Shown: one piece after another, positions 33,266 to 42,683 of the stretch
Layout: each line of letters starts with the position of its first letter
Position numbering within the stretch: the first letter of the stretch is position 1
Origin: an uncultured Bacteroidota bacterium
Lineage (GTDB): Bacteria > Bacteroidota > Bacteroidia > Bacteroidales > SZUA-534
Assembly (NCBI GenBank): GCA_946414435.1
Contig: CAMKOM010000020.1
Span: 1 to 57,743 of the forward strand
Length of the DNA: 57,743 nt
Direction of reading: 5' to 3'
Translations under genes and position numbers: made by a program
Notes under the pieces: model-generated
The model's database searches: none
What the model saw: the letters and a program-made list of their open reading frames with translations, nothing else
Told to the model about the DNA's origin: nothing

Positions 33266-34093
33266 ATGGATTTAATAGAGAAACTGAAGGATAAGTCGTT
33301 TTGGAAACGCAACCTTATTCGCGTGGGCAAGTTCGCAGGATTCTATTTGATTGTGTTTATTGCGCTTGCAATTTTCTTAAGAATTTACACTCATCACGGA
33401 CAGACAATTTCGGTGCCCGATTTCAAAGGCTTGAAAATGAGCCGTGCGATGCAGATTGCCAAACACGAAGATTTGCAGTTGAAAATCATCGATTCGACAT
33501 TCATCGACTATATGCCAAAGGGCTGCATTGTCGACCAGAACCCGCGCCCGGGAACGCACGTCAAAGAGAACCGCACAATTTTCATCACCACCAATGCGTT
33601 TAACAGAACAAAGGTTTCGGTGCCGAAGATTGTAGGACTGTCATACCGTCAAGGCAAGGCGACACTTGAAATGCACGGTCTGCGCGTTGGGCAGTTGATT
33701 TACAAACCTGATTTCGCAAAGAACAACATTCTGAAGCAAATGTTTGATGGTCAAGAAATTGCAGAAGGAACACTCATCGACAAGGGGTCAAACATCGACC
33801 TTGTGCTTGGCGACGGCCACGGCAACAACGCCACGCCTCTACCCGACCTGAAAGGTCTGACGCAATTTGAAGCCGTGAACGAACTGAACAACGCCTACCT
33901 AAACGTTGGTAAGGTTGTGATTGAAGATGCCGCCACAATCGCAGACTCGATGAACGCCCGTGTTTTCCGTCAGGAACCGGCATACTTCGGGCCGGGCGCA
34001 CGCGCCACTTTGGGCGGCAGGGTTGATATTTGGCTCAGAGTCGATTCCCGAACCGAAACCGAAATTGGTGAATCAATAAATTTGGATGAATAG
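33266..34093 (+). CDS. Membrane-anchored PASTA-domain protein
   Basis: The 275-residue protein has one N-terminal membrane segment (AGFYLIVFIALAIFLRIYTH) and then three PASTA repeats (starting at ISVPDFKGLKMSRAMQIAK, VSVPKIVGLSYRQGKATLE and PLPDLKGLTQFEAVNELNN). PASTA domains bind peptidoglycan fragments in kinases and PBPs; here no kinase domain is present. In Bacteroidota this gene commonly stands next to rluD, as here. Its end overlaps the next gene by 8 bases, so the operon is tight. Confidence 0.88.
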   Translation: MDLIEKLKDKSFWKRNLIRVGKFAGFYLIVFIALAIFLRIYTHHGQTISVPDFKGLKMSRAMQIAKHEDLQLKIIDSTFIDYMPKGCIVDQNPRPGTHVKENRTIFITTNAFNRTKVSVPKIVGLSYRQGKATLEMHGLRVGQLIYKPDFAKNNILKQMFDGQEIAEGTLIDKGSNIDLVLGDGHGNNATPLPDLKGLTQFEAVNELNNAYLNVGKVVIEDAATIADSMNARVFRQEPAYFGPGARATLGGRVDIWLRVDSRTETEIGESINLDE

Positions 34094-35915
34094 AATCATT
34101 GCAATAGCCGCACTCGTTTTGGGTGCAATGCCACTTATGGCTCAAGAGTCGCTGACGCCCGTACACCAGCAGTCCATCAGGATGCAGGCCGTGTCGTCAA
34201 CACTGCAGCTGCCCTTTATCGACGATTTTAGTTACGACCAGGCCGAACCCAACCAACAACTATGGACCGACCGCGGCGTATGGATTAACAACACTTTCAG
34301 CATCAATCCCTATTCGGTTGGCGTGGCCACGTTCGACGCCATCGATTCCGACGGGCGGCACTACCCGCAAGCGTCAAGCCTGCCATATATGGCCGACTGT
34401 CTCACATCGCAACCTATCGACCTTTCGGAAGCTGACAGCACATCGACATATCTGAGCTTCTACTATCAGCCACAAGGCAACGGCAACGCGCCAGAAGGGT
34501 GCGACTCGCTTGTGCTGCAAATAACATCGGGCGACGGCGTATGGACAAATCTTTGGGCAATGGCCGGAACAGATTTTGCCAATTTCCGCAGCAACACACT
34601 TCATTTGCAACCGAATCGTCCTGATACTCTTGAGTTTGCGTTTGTAATGTTACCCATCAGACAGTCTGAATATTTTACAGACAAGTTCCAATTCCGCTTC
34701 TTTAACTACGCCAGTCTTGCAGGAAGTTTTAACCCATCAGCGGCCATCAACTGCGACCATTGGAACATTGACTTCGTCTATCTGAACGACGGCCGCTCAG
34801 CCGCCGACACCGTCTTTTACGACATTGCGCTTGTAGAGCCGGCAGCCACCATCTTGAAGAATTACACATCGATACCTTGGTCACACTACGAGTCGGCCAT
34901 CAACACCGAGAACACACGACTCAACATCCACATCCGCAACCATTGGCAGCGCACGATGAAATCCGAAGTCCGAATCCGCATCAAAGATGTTGATCGCGAT
35001 GTGTATCTAAACGACTCTGTTACAATGGGTACGGCCAATTACGATGCTCAACTAAATACCAAACTTGTGTTTGCCTACGATGATAATCCGATTATGCATG
35101 ACAATCGCGAAAACGCCACATATTTATTTGAATGTGAACTTCTTACCGACAGAGACGAATTAATCTCGAGCAACAATCGCAGCTATACATACCAGCATTT
35201 TGGCAATTATTACGCCTATGATGACGGCACTGCAGAAAACGCCTATGGTGTGGACGCAAGTTCGGCTCAAGTGGCCTATTTGTATACACCATATAAAGCT
35301 GATAATCTGTGCGGTTTAAGCATTTGTTTTCTGCCGTCGAACCCTGTTGAGAGTGCCGCCGACGCATTTAGCATCTGCGCTTGGGAAAACAGCAACGGCA
35401 AGCCCGGCCGCCTGATTGCCAGCACCGATGTGTTGCGCCCCGATTTCGGCGAAGGCCAGAACCAATTTATGGAATTTGAGTTCAGTGAGCCGATAGCCAT
35501 TGACAAGAGTGTGTTTGTAGGGTGGCAGCAGGCTTCAAAACTAAGATTGAACGTTGGTTGGGATGTTAATCGATTCAGCCAAAGCAAGATATTCTACAAC
35601 ACAAGCGGCGAATGGCTGCCAACAAGTTTCTCGGGCTCGCTCATGGTTCGTCCGATATTCGGTTCGATGAGCACTGATATTACTGATGCAGAATCGGTTA
35701 CAAACATTTCGATTTACCCGAATCCGGCTACAGATGTATTGAATATTGTTGGGGTCGACAACGATTGCCGTGTGACTGTTTATTCACCCACAGGCAAGTT
35801 GCTGATTTGTGCTAACAACACCACAGTCGATGTATCACATTTGCAATCAGGCATTTATATTGTAAGAATTGAAAACGGTGCTCAATTGTCGCAACTAAAA
35901 TTCATAAAACAATAG
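34086..35915 (+). CDS. Secreted protein with T9SS C-terminal sorting domain
   Basis: The 609-residue protein has a signal peptide (RIIAIAALVLGAMPLMAQ), a large beta-rich region without a family I know, and a type-A sorting domain (ISIYPNPATDVLNIVGVDND ... IKQ). It is placed on the cell surface or secreted by the type IX system. It is the second gene of the PASTA-rluD-U32 operon, overlapping the PASTA gene by 8 bases and ending 4 bases before rluD. No enzymatic motif was recognised. Confidence 0.8.
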   Translation: MNRIIAIAALVLGAMPLMAQESLTPVHQQSIRMQAVSSTLQLPFIDDFSYDQAEPNQQLWTDRGVWINNTFSINPYSVGVATFDAIDSDGRHYPQASSLPYMADCLTSQPIDLSEADSTSTYLSFYYQPQGNGNAPEGCDSLVLQITSGDGVWTNLWAMAGTDFANFRSNTLHLQPNRPDTLEFAFVMLPIRQSEYFTDKFQFRFFNYASLAGSFNPSAAINCDHWNIDFVYLNDGRSAADTVFYDIALVEPAATILKNYTSIPWSHYESAINTENTRLNIHIRNHWQRTMKSEVRIRIKDVDRDVYLNDSVTMGTANYDAQLNTKLVFAYDDNPIMHDNRENATYLFECELLTDRDELISSNNRSYTYQHFGNYYAYDDGTAENAYGVDASSAQVAYLYTPYKADNLCGLSICFLPSNPVESAADAFSICAWENSNGKPGRLIASTDVLRPDFGEGQNQFMEFEFSEPIAIDKSVFVGWQQASKLRLNVGWDVNRFSQSKIFYNTSGEWLPTSFSGSLMVRPIFGSMSTDITDAESVTNISIYPNPATDVLNIVGVDNDCRVTVYSPTGKLLICANNTTVDVSHLQSGIYIVRIENGAQLSQLKFIKQ

Positions 35916-35919
35916 TCAA

Positions 35920-36993
35920 ATGAACGACGAAGAGTTTGACAATATCGATGAATTCGAAGGCGAAGGCGGTCCGTTTGAAAACGACGGCCAGAACTTGTTT
36001 GAGCATTACCGCTTTGATGTGGATCGCGGACAAGGAATGTTACGCATCGACAGATTTCTGCAGATGAAGATTGAAAATGCGTCGCGCACCAAGATTCAAG
36101 CTGCCGCCGAGGCTGGTTTCATCATTGTGAATGGTTCATCGGTGCGGCCAAATTATCGCGTCAAGCCGGGCGACGTGATTCGGGTGATGCTCACCTATCC
36201 GCCGCGCGAGATTACTATTGTTCCTGAGAATATCCCGATAGACATTGTATATGAAGACGATAGCCTTGTTGTTGTGAACAAACCGGCAGGAATGGTGGTA
36301 CATCCGAGTTACGGGCACTACACAGGCACACTTATCAACGCACTGGCCTACCGCTACAGCGATTTGCCCATTTTCAACGGCAACGATGCGCGTCCCGGAC
36401 TCGTCCATCGAATCGACAAAAACACATCGGGACTATTGGTTGTGGCAAAAACCGAGCAGGCTAAAGAGCACATTTCCAGACAGTTCTTCTACCATACATC
36501 TCATAGACGCTATGTGGCTTTAGTATGGGGCGATATGCGTGACAACGAAGGTACGATTGTGGGCAAAATTGGCCGAAATGTGCGCAACCGGCAGATTATG
36601 GATGTTTTTCCGCAAAATGTCCCGATGGGTAAACACGCCGTGACGCACTACCGAGTACTTGAGCGATTTGGCTACGTTACGCTGATTGAGTGCCGACTTG
36701 AAACCGGACGCACACATCAAATCCGCATCCACATGAAATTCATTGGGCATCCGCTTTTCAACGACCCAGAATATGGAGGTTGTGAAATTCTAAAGGGCAC
36801 ATCTTTTGCCAAATACAGTCAGTTTGTCGAGAACTGCTTCCTACTGCTGCCCGGCCAGGCACTTCACGCGAAGGAATTAGGATTCACCCACCCCGTGACA
36901 GGCGAGCGGATGATGTTCGATTCGGAACTGCCCGAAAACTTCGCCACCCTGATCGACCGTTGGCGCACCTATACAAACTCAAGAAACGAGTGA
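35920..36993 (+). CDS. rluD: RluA-family pseudouridine synthase (RluD-like)
   Basis: The 357-residue protein has an N-terminal S4 RNA-binding domain (LRIDRFLQMKIENASRTKIQ), the catalytic loop PGLVHRIDKNTSGLLVVAKT with the catalytic Asp, and the C-terminal ETGRTHQIRIHMKFIGHPLF motif. RluD-type enzymes convert uridines in helix 69 of 23S rRNA to pseudouridine. The acidic N-terminal tail (DEEFDNIDEFEGEGG) is common in this group. Its stop overlaps the next start in a TGATG arrangement. Confidence 0.9.
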   Translation: MNDEEFDNIDEFEGEGGPFENDGQNLFEHYRFDVDRGQGMLRIDRFLQMKIENASRTKIQAAAEAGFIIVNGSSVRPNYRVKPGDVIRVMLTYPPREITIVPENIPIDIVYEDDSLVVVNKPAGMVVHPSYGHYTGTLINALAYRYSDLPIFNGNDARPGLVHRIDKNTSGLLVVAKTEQAKEHISRQFFYHTSHRRYVALVWGDMRDNEGTIVGKIGRNVRNRQIMDVFPQNVPMGKHAVTHYRVLERFGYVTLIECRLETGRTHQIRIHMKFIGHPLFNDPEYGGCEILKGTSFAKYSQFVENCFLLLPGQALHAKELGFTHPVTGERMMFDSELPENFATLIDRWRTYTNSRNE

Positions 36994-38957
36994 TGCCAGC
37001 CTACAAACCAGAACTACTGCTGCCAGTAGGCAACATTGAGAGCTTGTATGCCGCATTTGAGGGCGGTGCAAATGCTATCTATTTGGGTTTGAAAACATTT
37101 AATGCCCGCGGACGTGCTGCAAACTTCACAAACTCACAATTTGCGGCCATTTGCCAACTCGCCGCGCAAAAGCGTGTGAAAGTGTATGTTACGCTCAACA
37201 CCGTCATAAAAAATAACGAGTTGCCCGATTTACTCGACACGCTACAATTCTTGTCAGAGCAACGCATTGCGGGCGTCATCATTCAGGATTGGGGTGTTTT
37301 CAGCCTGATGCGGCGGTATTTCCCGAAACTTGTGGCGCACGCCAGCACACAAATGGTCAACCACAACTCGATTGGGGCAAACCATTGCCAACAGATTGGT
37401 TTCAAGCGCGTTGTGCTTGCCCGCGAACTGACATTAAAAGAGTTGCGACTGATCCACAAGCGTACAAATATCGAGACCGAGGTATTTGTTCATGGTGCGC
37501 TATGTTACTCTGTATCAGGGCTTTGTCTGTTTAGTAGTTATTTGGGTGGCGCCGGTGCCAACCGCGGACTCTGCACCCAACCGTGCCGCCGCTTCTACAA
37601 CTGCCAAGGACAAAAACGAACATTCTTCAGCATGAAGGATAACCAACTGGTTGACAAGATTAAAGAACTTGCACAAATGGGTGTTTCATCGTTGAAAGTG
37701 GAAGGACGGCTGAAATCGGGCGAGTATGTTTATACAGTGGCGCAAGCCTACCGCAAAGCACTTGATTGCGAGCAAGTTACCGAGCAAGTTGACGACCTTA
37801 GTCGCCCCAAAACACAGTGGTTTATGGGCCGTAGCATTGCCGAGTCGATTGCAGACAATCCAAATACCGGCCTGCTGATTGGTAAAGTGGTTGACAGTCA
37901 TGACGGTACGATTGTTTTCACCACCAATATTGATTTGGCCAAAGGCAACCGTCTGCGCGTCCGCACCGATGCCGATACCGACCAGAACGCCTTTGTACTT
38001 GACAACTTCCGAGTTGTGGATGGCATCTGCACCGCCAAAGGCTTCCGCAGCACTGCCGCCGCCGGCACCGACATCTACCTGACCGCCTACCGCAGCCAAA
38101 AGTTCGGCAACGAGTTGCCAACCAACGGCCGCCACGATGTACGGATGCCGCAAGCGATGAAAAAAAACATCATTGGCAGCATTCGCAAGCAGCTGACAAC
38201 CAAACCGAAAGCCGCAACCGTTGTGAGGATTGACAACCTTGACTGGCTGCAATGCGCGGCGCTGCAAAAAGCCGACATTGTGGTTTTATCGCTGCCAATG
38301 CTTGAATGGCAAAACCTACTGACAACAAACAAAATAAACAACGCATTAGCGCAAAAAATATGGTTTGAGTTGCCATCGTTTGTGAGCGAGACGCAAATTG
38401 AGCGCGTCAGGAAATTCTGCGCCGCATTGGCGCAAAAAGGACTTAATCGCTTTGTTTTGAGTCATTTGTCGCAAAGTGCAATGCTGCCACCACGCAGCCG
38501 TTTTGCCACCAACGAAGCTGTTTACGCCTACAATGATGTCGCAGCTCTTTGGCTGAAGCAGCAAGGCGCAGAATGGTTTTGCAGCCCAGTTGAGAACGAA
38601 TACGAAAACCTGCTCACCGGCGCGTGCCGCGAGGCTGTGATTCCTGTTTATTTCCGTCCGCGCCTATTCACATCTCGAATGCCCGTGAAACTGCCCACAA
38701 ACCAATTCACCGACGAGCGCAAAAACCGCTACCTACGCCATCGGTTGAACGGTCTGACCATTATCACCCCCGAACAACCAGTCTGCATCACGCAGTACGC
38801 CAATAAGTTGCGCAGCAAAGGTTTCTGCCGTTTCTTAATCGACTTAACCTTCGAACCAGCTGATAACAACCACCTTACCCGCTTGTTGAAGCTGACAGCC
38901 ACATCGGAAGGCATTCAAGGTACATCGGTGTTCAATTTCAAAAAGGGGTTACGGTAA
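36993..38957 (+). CDS. U32 family peptidase-like protein (RlhA/TrhP group)
   Basis: The 654-residue protein starts MPAYKPELLLPVGNIESLYA. The U32 signature is EVFVHGALCYSVSGLCLFSSYLGG, followed by NRGLCTQPCRRFYNC, giving the conserved cysteines proposed to hold a metal or iron-sulfur cluster. U32 proteins of this type are needed for hydroxylation of rRNA C2501 (RlhA) or tRNA U34 (TrhP). The C-terminal half is a DUF3656-like domain. Start 36993 overlaps the rluD stop (TGATG), so both genes are translationally coupled, both acting on RNA modification. Confidence 0.85.
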   Translation: MPAYKPELLLPVGNIESLYAAFEGGANAIYLGLKTFNARGRAANFTNSQFAAICQLAAQKRVKVYVTLNTVIKNNELPDLLDTLQFLSEQRIAGVIIQDWGVFSLMRRYFPKLVAHASTQMVNHNSIGANHCQQIGFKRVVLARELTLKELRLIHKRTNIETEVFVHGALCYSVSGLCLFSSYLGGAGANRGLCTQPCRRFYNCQGQKRTFFSMKDNQLVDKIKELAQMGVSSLKVEGRLKSGEYVYTVAQAYRKALDCEQVTEQVDDLSRPKTQWFMGRSIAESIADNPNTGLLIGKVVDSHDGTIVFTTNIDLAKGNRLRVRTDADTDQNAFVLDNFRVVDGICTAKGFRSTAAAGTDIYLTAYRSQKFGNELPTNGRHDVRMPQAMKKNIIGSIRKQLTTKPKAATVVRIDNLDWLQCAALQKADIVVLSLPMLEWQNLLTTNKINNALAQKIWFELPSFVSETQIERVRKFCAALAQKGLNRFVLSHLSQSAMLPPRSRFATNEAVYAYNDVAALWLKQQGAEWFCSPVENEYENLLTGACREAVIPVYFRPRLFTSRMPVKLPTNQFTDERKNRYLRHRLNGLTIITPEQPVCITQYANKLRSKGFCRFLIDLTFEPADNNHLTRLLKLTATSEGIQGTSVFNFKKGLR

Positions 38958-38968
38958 GGCAAAAAAAA

Positions 38969-38988
38969 TGCCGCCACAATGGGCGGCA
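38969..38988. terminator. Bidirectional terminator between U32 and TlpA genes
   Basis: TGCCGCC/GGCGGCA with a 6-base loop is flanked by A8 on the left and TTTT on the right, so it can end both convergent transcripts. Confidence 0.7.
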
Positions 38989-39010
38989 CTTTTAAGTTCA
39001 TCTTATTGGT

Positions 39011-40153
39011 TTACAATCCCAAATGTTTGCGAACGGCAGCTTCAACGCCATCACCATGAAGATTGCGTTCGAGAATGGTACCGTCAGGACCGAAAAGGAT
39101 GATATGCGGAATGCCTATCACACCGTAAACATAGGCGCCAACACCGTTTTGCTCGGCCATAATCTGCGGATAGTTGATGCCCAAATCCTCAATGGCGCGT
39201 TTGCTGTCTTCAACCTTATCGGTCACCGTGACACCCAAAACGTTGAGATTCTTATTTTTATATTTATTATAAACTTCAATTAGATTTGGAATCTCGTCAC
39301 GACACGGGCCGCACCAGCTTGCCCAAAAATCAACTAACACATAATGTCCTTTGCCAACATAATCAGATAGTTTTTGTGTTTTGCCTTCGAATTCAACTTC
39401 GAAATCTTGGAACATTGTGCCAACAGCTGTATTTTTCTCGTTTTCCGCCATTTTTGCCATATGCTCATTTCCCCTTTCGTCGCTTTCCTTGGCAATTTCA
39501 ATAAAATGAGCGAATCTGCCGTTCTTAATTGCCGGCGAAGCTATTGTATCGAACAGCTTTTTTGCCTGAAACTCGCCCGTAAAAATATACGCATAAATAA
39601 GCGCCCCCTCTTCGGTATTATGATTTTTAATATATTCAATCGTTGCATTGGACCTATCTTGCGCGGCTTTGTTGATTTCGGCGTTCCAAGCCGAGTCATG
39701 TTCAATTTCCGGATTGCTTTGAAGTTGTTCAACCAATTCGTCAAAACGCTTACTACGCAGTATTTTCTTAAAGTTGTTTACTTGCTGATAGAATTTTGTG
39801 CCATTCAAATCCATTCGGTCTGCACAAAGTGTCATTTCTGCTGTCTCGCCAGGCACTAATACCATCTGATACCCATAATCTATCGAACCATCGTCAAAAA
39901 CATTCCGCAAGACGCAAAATGTTGGGAACTCTATGTCAACCGAATAGTTGAATTTCTTGTCTTTAACCAAAATAGTGTCATTGGGCGTGCTATCTGGATT
40001 GATACGAAAATCTTTGTCACCAATGTAAATACAAATAGATTTTGAGGCAAGTTCGTCGCCAACAGTACCATTGATTGTGAATGTTTTTGAGTTTTGGTTG
40101 CACGATGCCAGCATCCCGGCCAGCACTGCGCCATACATAATGAACTTTTTCAT
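39011..40153 (-). CDS. Lipoprotein thiol-disulfide oxidoreductase (DUF4369 + TlpA), copy 1
   Basis: The 380-residue protein has a lipobox (GMLASC), an N-terminal DUF4369-like domain (FTINGTVGDELASKSICIYI), a helical linker, and a thioredoxin-like domain with the active site WASWCGPCRDEIPNL. TlpA/ResA-type proteins keep periplasmic cysteines reduced or act in stress defence. A closely related gene lies at 47390-48550. It is a separate transcription unit with an upstream region of 145 bases. The redox partner is unknown. Confidence 0.85.
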   Translation of the reverse strand: MKKFIMYGAVLAGMLASCNQNSKTFTINGTVGDELASKSICIYIGDKDFRINPDSTPNDTILVKDKKFNYSVDIEFPTFCVLRNVFDDGSIDYGYQMVLVPGETAEMTLCADRMDLNGTKFYQQVNNFKKILRSKRFDELVEQLQSNPEIEHDSAWNAEINKAAQDRSNATIEYIKNHNTEEGALIYAYIFTGEFQAKKLFDTIASPAIKNGRFAHFIEIAKESDERGNEHMAKMAENEKNTAVGTMFQDFEVEFEGKTQKLSDYVGKGHYVLVDFWASWCGPCRDEIPNLIEVYNKYKNKNLNVLGVTVTDKVEDSKRAIEDLGINYPQIMAEQNGVGAYVYGVIGIPHIILFGPDGTILERNLHGDGVEAAVRKHLGL

Positions 40154-40218
40154 AATGAATTAGTTTAAAAGTTTATAATTAGCAAGAACCAAATATAAAG
40201 AAAATTTGGCACAAAAAA

Positions 40219-40238
40219 GCGCCCTCAACGGAAGGCAC
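40219..40238 (-). terminator. Terminator near the TlpA/GldB boundary
   Basis: GTGCC and GGCGC pair (one wobble) on the minus strand, followed by TTTTTTG. It lies between the TlpA start (40153) and the GldB-like gene end (40299) and would end the gmk-nadD-gldB operon. Confidence 0.45.
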
Positions 40239-40298
40239 TCAATTAACATCGACGTGTAACCTCGAAAAGATGGTGAGATAGATTTAAAAGAGCAAAAG

Positions 40299-41297
40299 TT
40301 ACGGTCTGTACCTCGACGCGTTCAGCACCATTTGATAGTCGTTTTCGCGCATTAGGTCTTGAATAGTGATTTTCGGATTGTGCTTTAGGTACGATTTAAT
40401 AATCTGATAACCAATCCATTGGCCGACACCGCCGGGCGATTTCTGCGAGAACGATGATGTGAACGGCGCGGGCGCAATCATTCGGGTTATTTCCTTCACC
40501 GATGTGCTGAAAAGAGCGTCTTTCTCGACCATTGAGAGCCACATTTGCTGTTCGTTGCGGCCGCACCAGTCGAGTTGTTGCCGCGTGTAGCCCCATTTCA
40601 GCGTGTCGGGGGCGTCGGGCAGCAGTGCGTCGAGCAGAACGTGAACCTTGCCGTAATAGAGCATTTGCGAAATCATATTGTCGTCTTTCGGGGCGTACTC
40701 AAATTCGGTCAGACACAAGGCCAGCACTGCGTCGGTGGCCACTTTCTGCGGGTGCATATTGCGCTGCAGATAGACCGGCGTGCGTAGCATTTGATAGTAT
40801 TTGTGATTGACCCCCAGATATTTATCAAGACTGATGCTGATGACGCCCGAGTCGGCAACAATGTTCTGATTGAAGCCCGAAATATGCGTGTAAATTGTTG
40901 GCAGAGTGATATTTGGAAACAATGCTGCCATTCGCGCCCACGCTTCCGACAGCTCTTTTTGGCAACTCAAATTTCCGGTGCCGAAGATGCGGCTCACTTC
41001 GCGGTACGAGCCGCGGATGTCGGGGTCGGTCAGAAACGATGCCAGCTTGCGGTCGTAGTTCAGCTGATTGGTGCCGCCAATGCAGATAACGCGCTGATTG
41101 TAAAGGTCGAAGAATCGGCCGTATTTCTGTTCCATTTGCGGAACATACTGCCAGATGCTATCGACAGGAATGGCAAACAAATCCTGTTCAAATCGCTGAA
41201 TTTCAATGTCTTTGTATGTGCCGCTAATGTCAACGCCCTTGCTGCCGCACGCTACGGCCAGGAAACTAATGGCTAAAAACTTGATAATGTTCTTCAT
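40299..41297 (-). CDS. GldB-like lipoprotein
   Basis: The 332-residue protein has a lipobox (FLAVAC) and the GldB family start DIEIQRFEQDLFAIPVDSIW, then TIYTHISGFNQNIVADSGVI and the C-terminal SPGGVGQWIGYQIIKSYL. GldB is needed for gliding in Flavobacterium and has homologues in non-gliding Bacteroidales. The N-A-H pattern resembles a DUF2268-type protease fold, but activity is not established. It starts 9 bases after nadD in a gmk-nadD-gldB operon. Confidence 0.85.
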   Translation of the reverse strand: MKNIIKFLAISFLAVACGSKGVDISGTYKDIEIQRFEQDLFAIPVDSIWQYVPQMEQKYGRFFDLYNQRVICIGGTNQLNYDRKLASFLTDPDIRGSYREVSRIFGTGNLSCQKELSEAWARMAALFPNITLPTIYTHISGFNQNIVADSGVISISLDKYLGVNHKYYQMLRTPVYLQRNMHPQKVATDAVLALCLTEFEYAPKDDNMISQMLYYGKVHVLLDALLPDAPDTLKWGYTRQQLDWCGRNEQQMWLSMVEKDALFSTSVKEITRMIAPAPFTSSFSQKSPGGVGQWIGYQIIKSYLKHNPKITIQDLMRENDYQMVLNASRYRP

Positions 41298-41306
41298 AAC
41301 TTGCGG

Positions 41307-41879
41307 CTATTTGTAAAAATTCATTTCGTCAATATATTCCCACGCCTTTTCGGGCACGAAAAACCTTACATCCTTGCCGCTGGCAATGCTTTGGCGGATG
41401 AAACTCGACGAGATGTCAATCTGCGGTGCGTCAATCAGTTGCACGTGCGGGTGCGTGTGAAAATCGGTTCGGGGGCAATTTGGACGCGGGTAAACCATTA
41501 TCCGATAATTGTTTAGCAGCAACTCGTAGTTCTTCCACTTGTGCAGGGTGGCCAGATTGTCCTCGCCCATAATCAGCGTGAACTCGTGATTGGGGTGCTG
41601 TTCGCCCAGATAAGCCAGAGTATCAATGGTATACGATGGCTTCGGCATTCGAAACTCAACGTCGCAGGCGCGGAACTTCGGAAAATCGCGCAAAGCGAGA
41701 TTCACAAGGTGCAGACGTTGGTAGTCGTCTAAAAGTTGGGCGCGCTGCTTGAGTGGGTTTTGCGGGCTCACAACAAACCAAACTGCCTCAAGGTCAGTGT
41801 ATTCCACAATGTAGTTGGCCAGTGCCAGATGCCCAATGTGGACAGGATTGAACGAACCGAAGTAGAGCCCGACCTTCAT
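41307..41879 (-). CDS. nadD: Nicotinate-nucleotide adenylyltransferase
   Basis: The 190-residue protein starts MKVGLYFGSFNPVHIGHLAL, the nucleotidyltransferase GSFNPxHxGH motif, and has the second motif SSSFIRQSIASGKDVRFFVP near the C-terminus (ISSTxIR-type). It makes deamido-NAD from nicotinate mononucleotide and ATP in NAD synthesis. It lies two bases after gmk. Confidence 0.93.
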   Translation of the reverse strand: MKVGLYFGSFNPVHIGHLALANYIVEYTDLEAVWFVVSPQNPLKQRAQLLDDYQRLHLVNLALRDFPKFRACDVEFRMPKPSYTIDTLAYLGEQHPNHEFTLIMGEDNLATLHKWKNYELLLNNYRIMVYPRPNCPRTDFHTHPHVQLIDAPQIDISSSFIRQSIASGKDVRFFVPEKAWEYIDEMNFYK

Positions 41880-41881
41880 TG

Positions 41882-42451
41882 CTAACGGTTCAGAAAATCA
41901 GTCACTTTGGTGTAAGCCTCGCTGCAGGCCGTTTCCAGAACGTCGTTCACAATGGTGATGTCGAACTGATTGGCGTACGAGATTTCCTCTTCGGCCTTGG
42001 CCACGCGGCGTTCAATCTCTTCGGGGGCGTCGGTGGCGCGGCCCTCAAGGCGGCGGCGCAACTCCTCAACCGACGGCGGCATAACGAAAACCGACAGTGC
42101 GCGGTCGCCGAATTTCTTTTTCAGGTTGACTCCGCCCTTCACGTCAACGTCGAAAAGCACGTGGTTGCCCTTGCCCCAGATGCGCGTCAACTCGCTTTTC
42201 AGCGTGCCGTAGTAGCGGCCTGCGTAAACTTCTTCCCATTCTACAAAGTCGTCATTATCAATGCGTTTCTTAAACTCTTCGGCGGTCAGAAAATAGTAGT
42301 CGACGCCGTTCTGCTCTGTTCCGCGCGGCGCACGGCTACACGCCGAAACCGAGAACTCCAACTTCAAACCCTTTGACAGCAAGTGTTTTACGATGGTTGT
42401 CTTGCCCGAACCCGACGGCGCTGAAAATATCACAATCTTTCCTTCGTCCAT
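41882..42451 (-). CDS. gmk: Guanylate kinase
   Basis: Start ATG 42451 (MDEGKIVIFSAPSGSGKTTI) puts the P-loop APSGSGKTT at the normal position; the frame upstream to 42490 is dropped. The GMP-binding region SRAPRGTEQNGVDYYF and the lid follow. It phosphorylates GMP to GDP. 189 residues is typical. It heads the gmk-nadD-gldB operon, downstream of yicC as in many bacteria. Confidence 0.94.
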   Translation of the reverse strand: MDEGKIVIFSAPSGSGKTTIVKHLLSKGLKLEFSVSACSRAPRGTEQNGVDYYFLTAEEFKKRIDNDDFVEWEEVYAGRYYGTLKSELTRIWGKGNHVLFDVDVKGGVNLKKKFGDRALSVFVMPPSVEELRRRLEGRATDAPEEIERRVAKAEEEISYANQFDITIVNDVLETACSEAYTKVTDFLNR

Positions 42452-42513
42452 AATTAGTATCTTTTTGTATTGTAAGTTTTTATTGCCCAAATATCGTGTC
42501 TGACTTCAATTGT

Positions 42514-42680
42514 TTAATTGGTGAATCGGTGAATTGTTTAATCGTAGAATCGTAATTTCTAAAATCTTAACTCCTAATTTCTAATTTCTAACTCCTAACT
42601 CCTAACTTCCAACACCCAACACCCAACACCCAACACCATTAATGCCTTATCGCTCACCACTTACCATTCACCACTCACCT
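42514..42680. repeat. Degenerate simple-sequence spacer
   Basis: Imperfect short repeats dominate: CTAACTCCTAACTCC-like, then four copies of ACACCCA, then ACCATTCACC-like units. Similar sequence occurs at 23720-23770 and 51096-51150. It contains no gene. Confidence 0.7.
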
Positions 42681-42683
42681 CTC

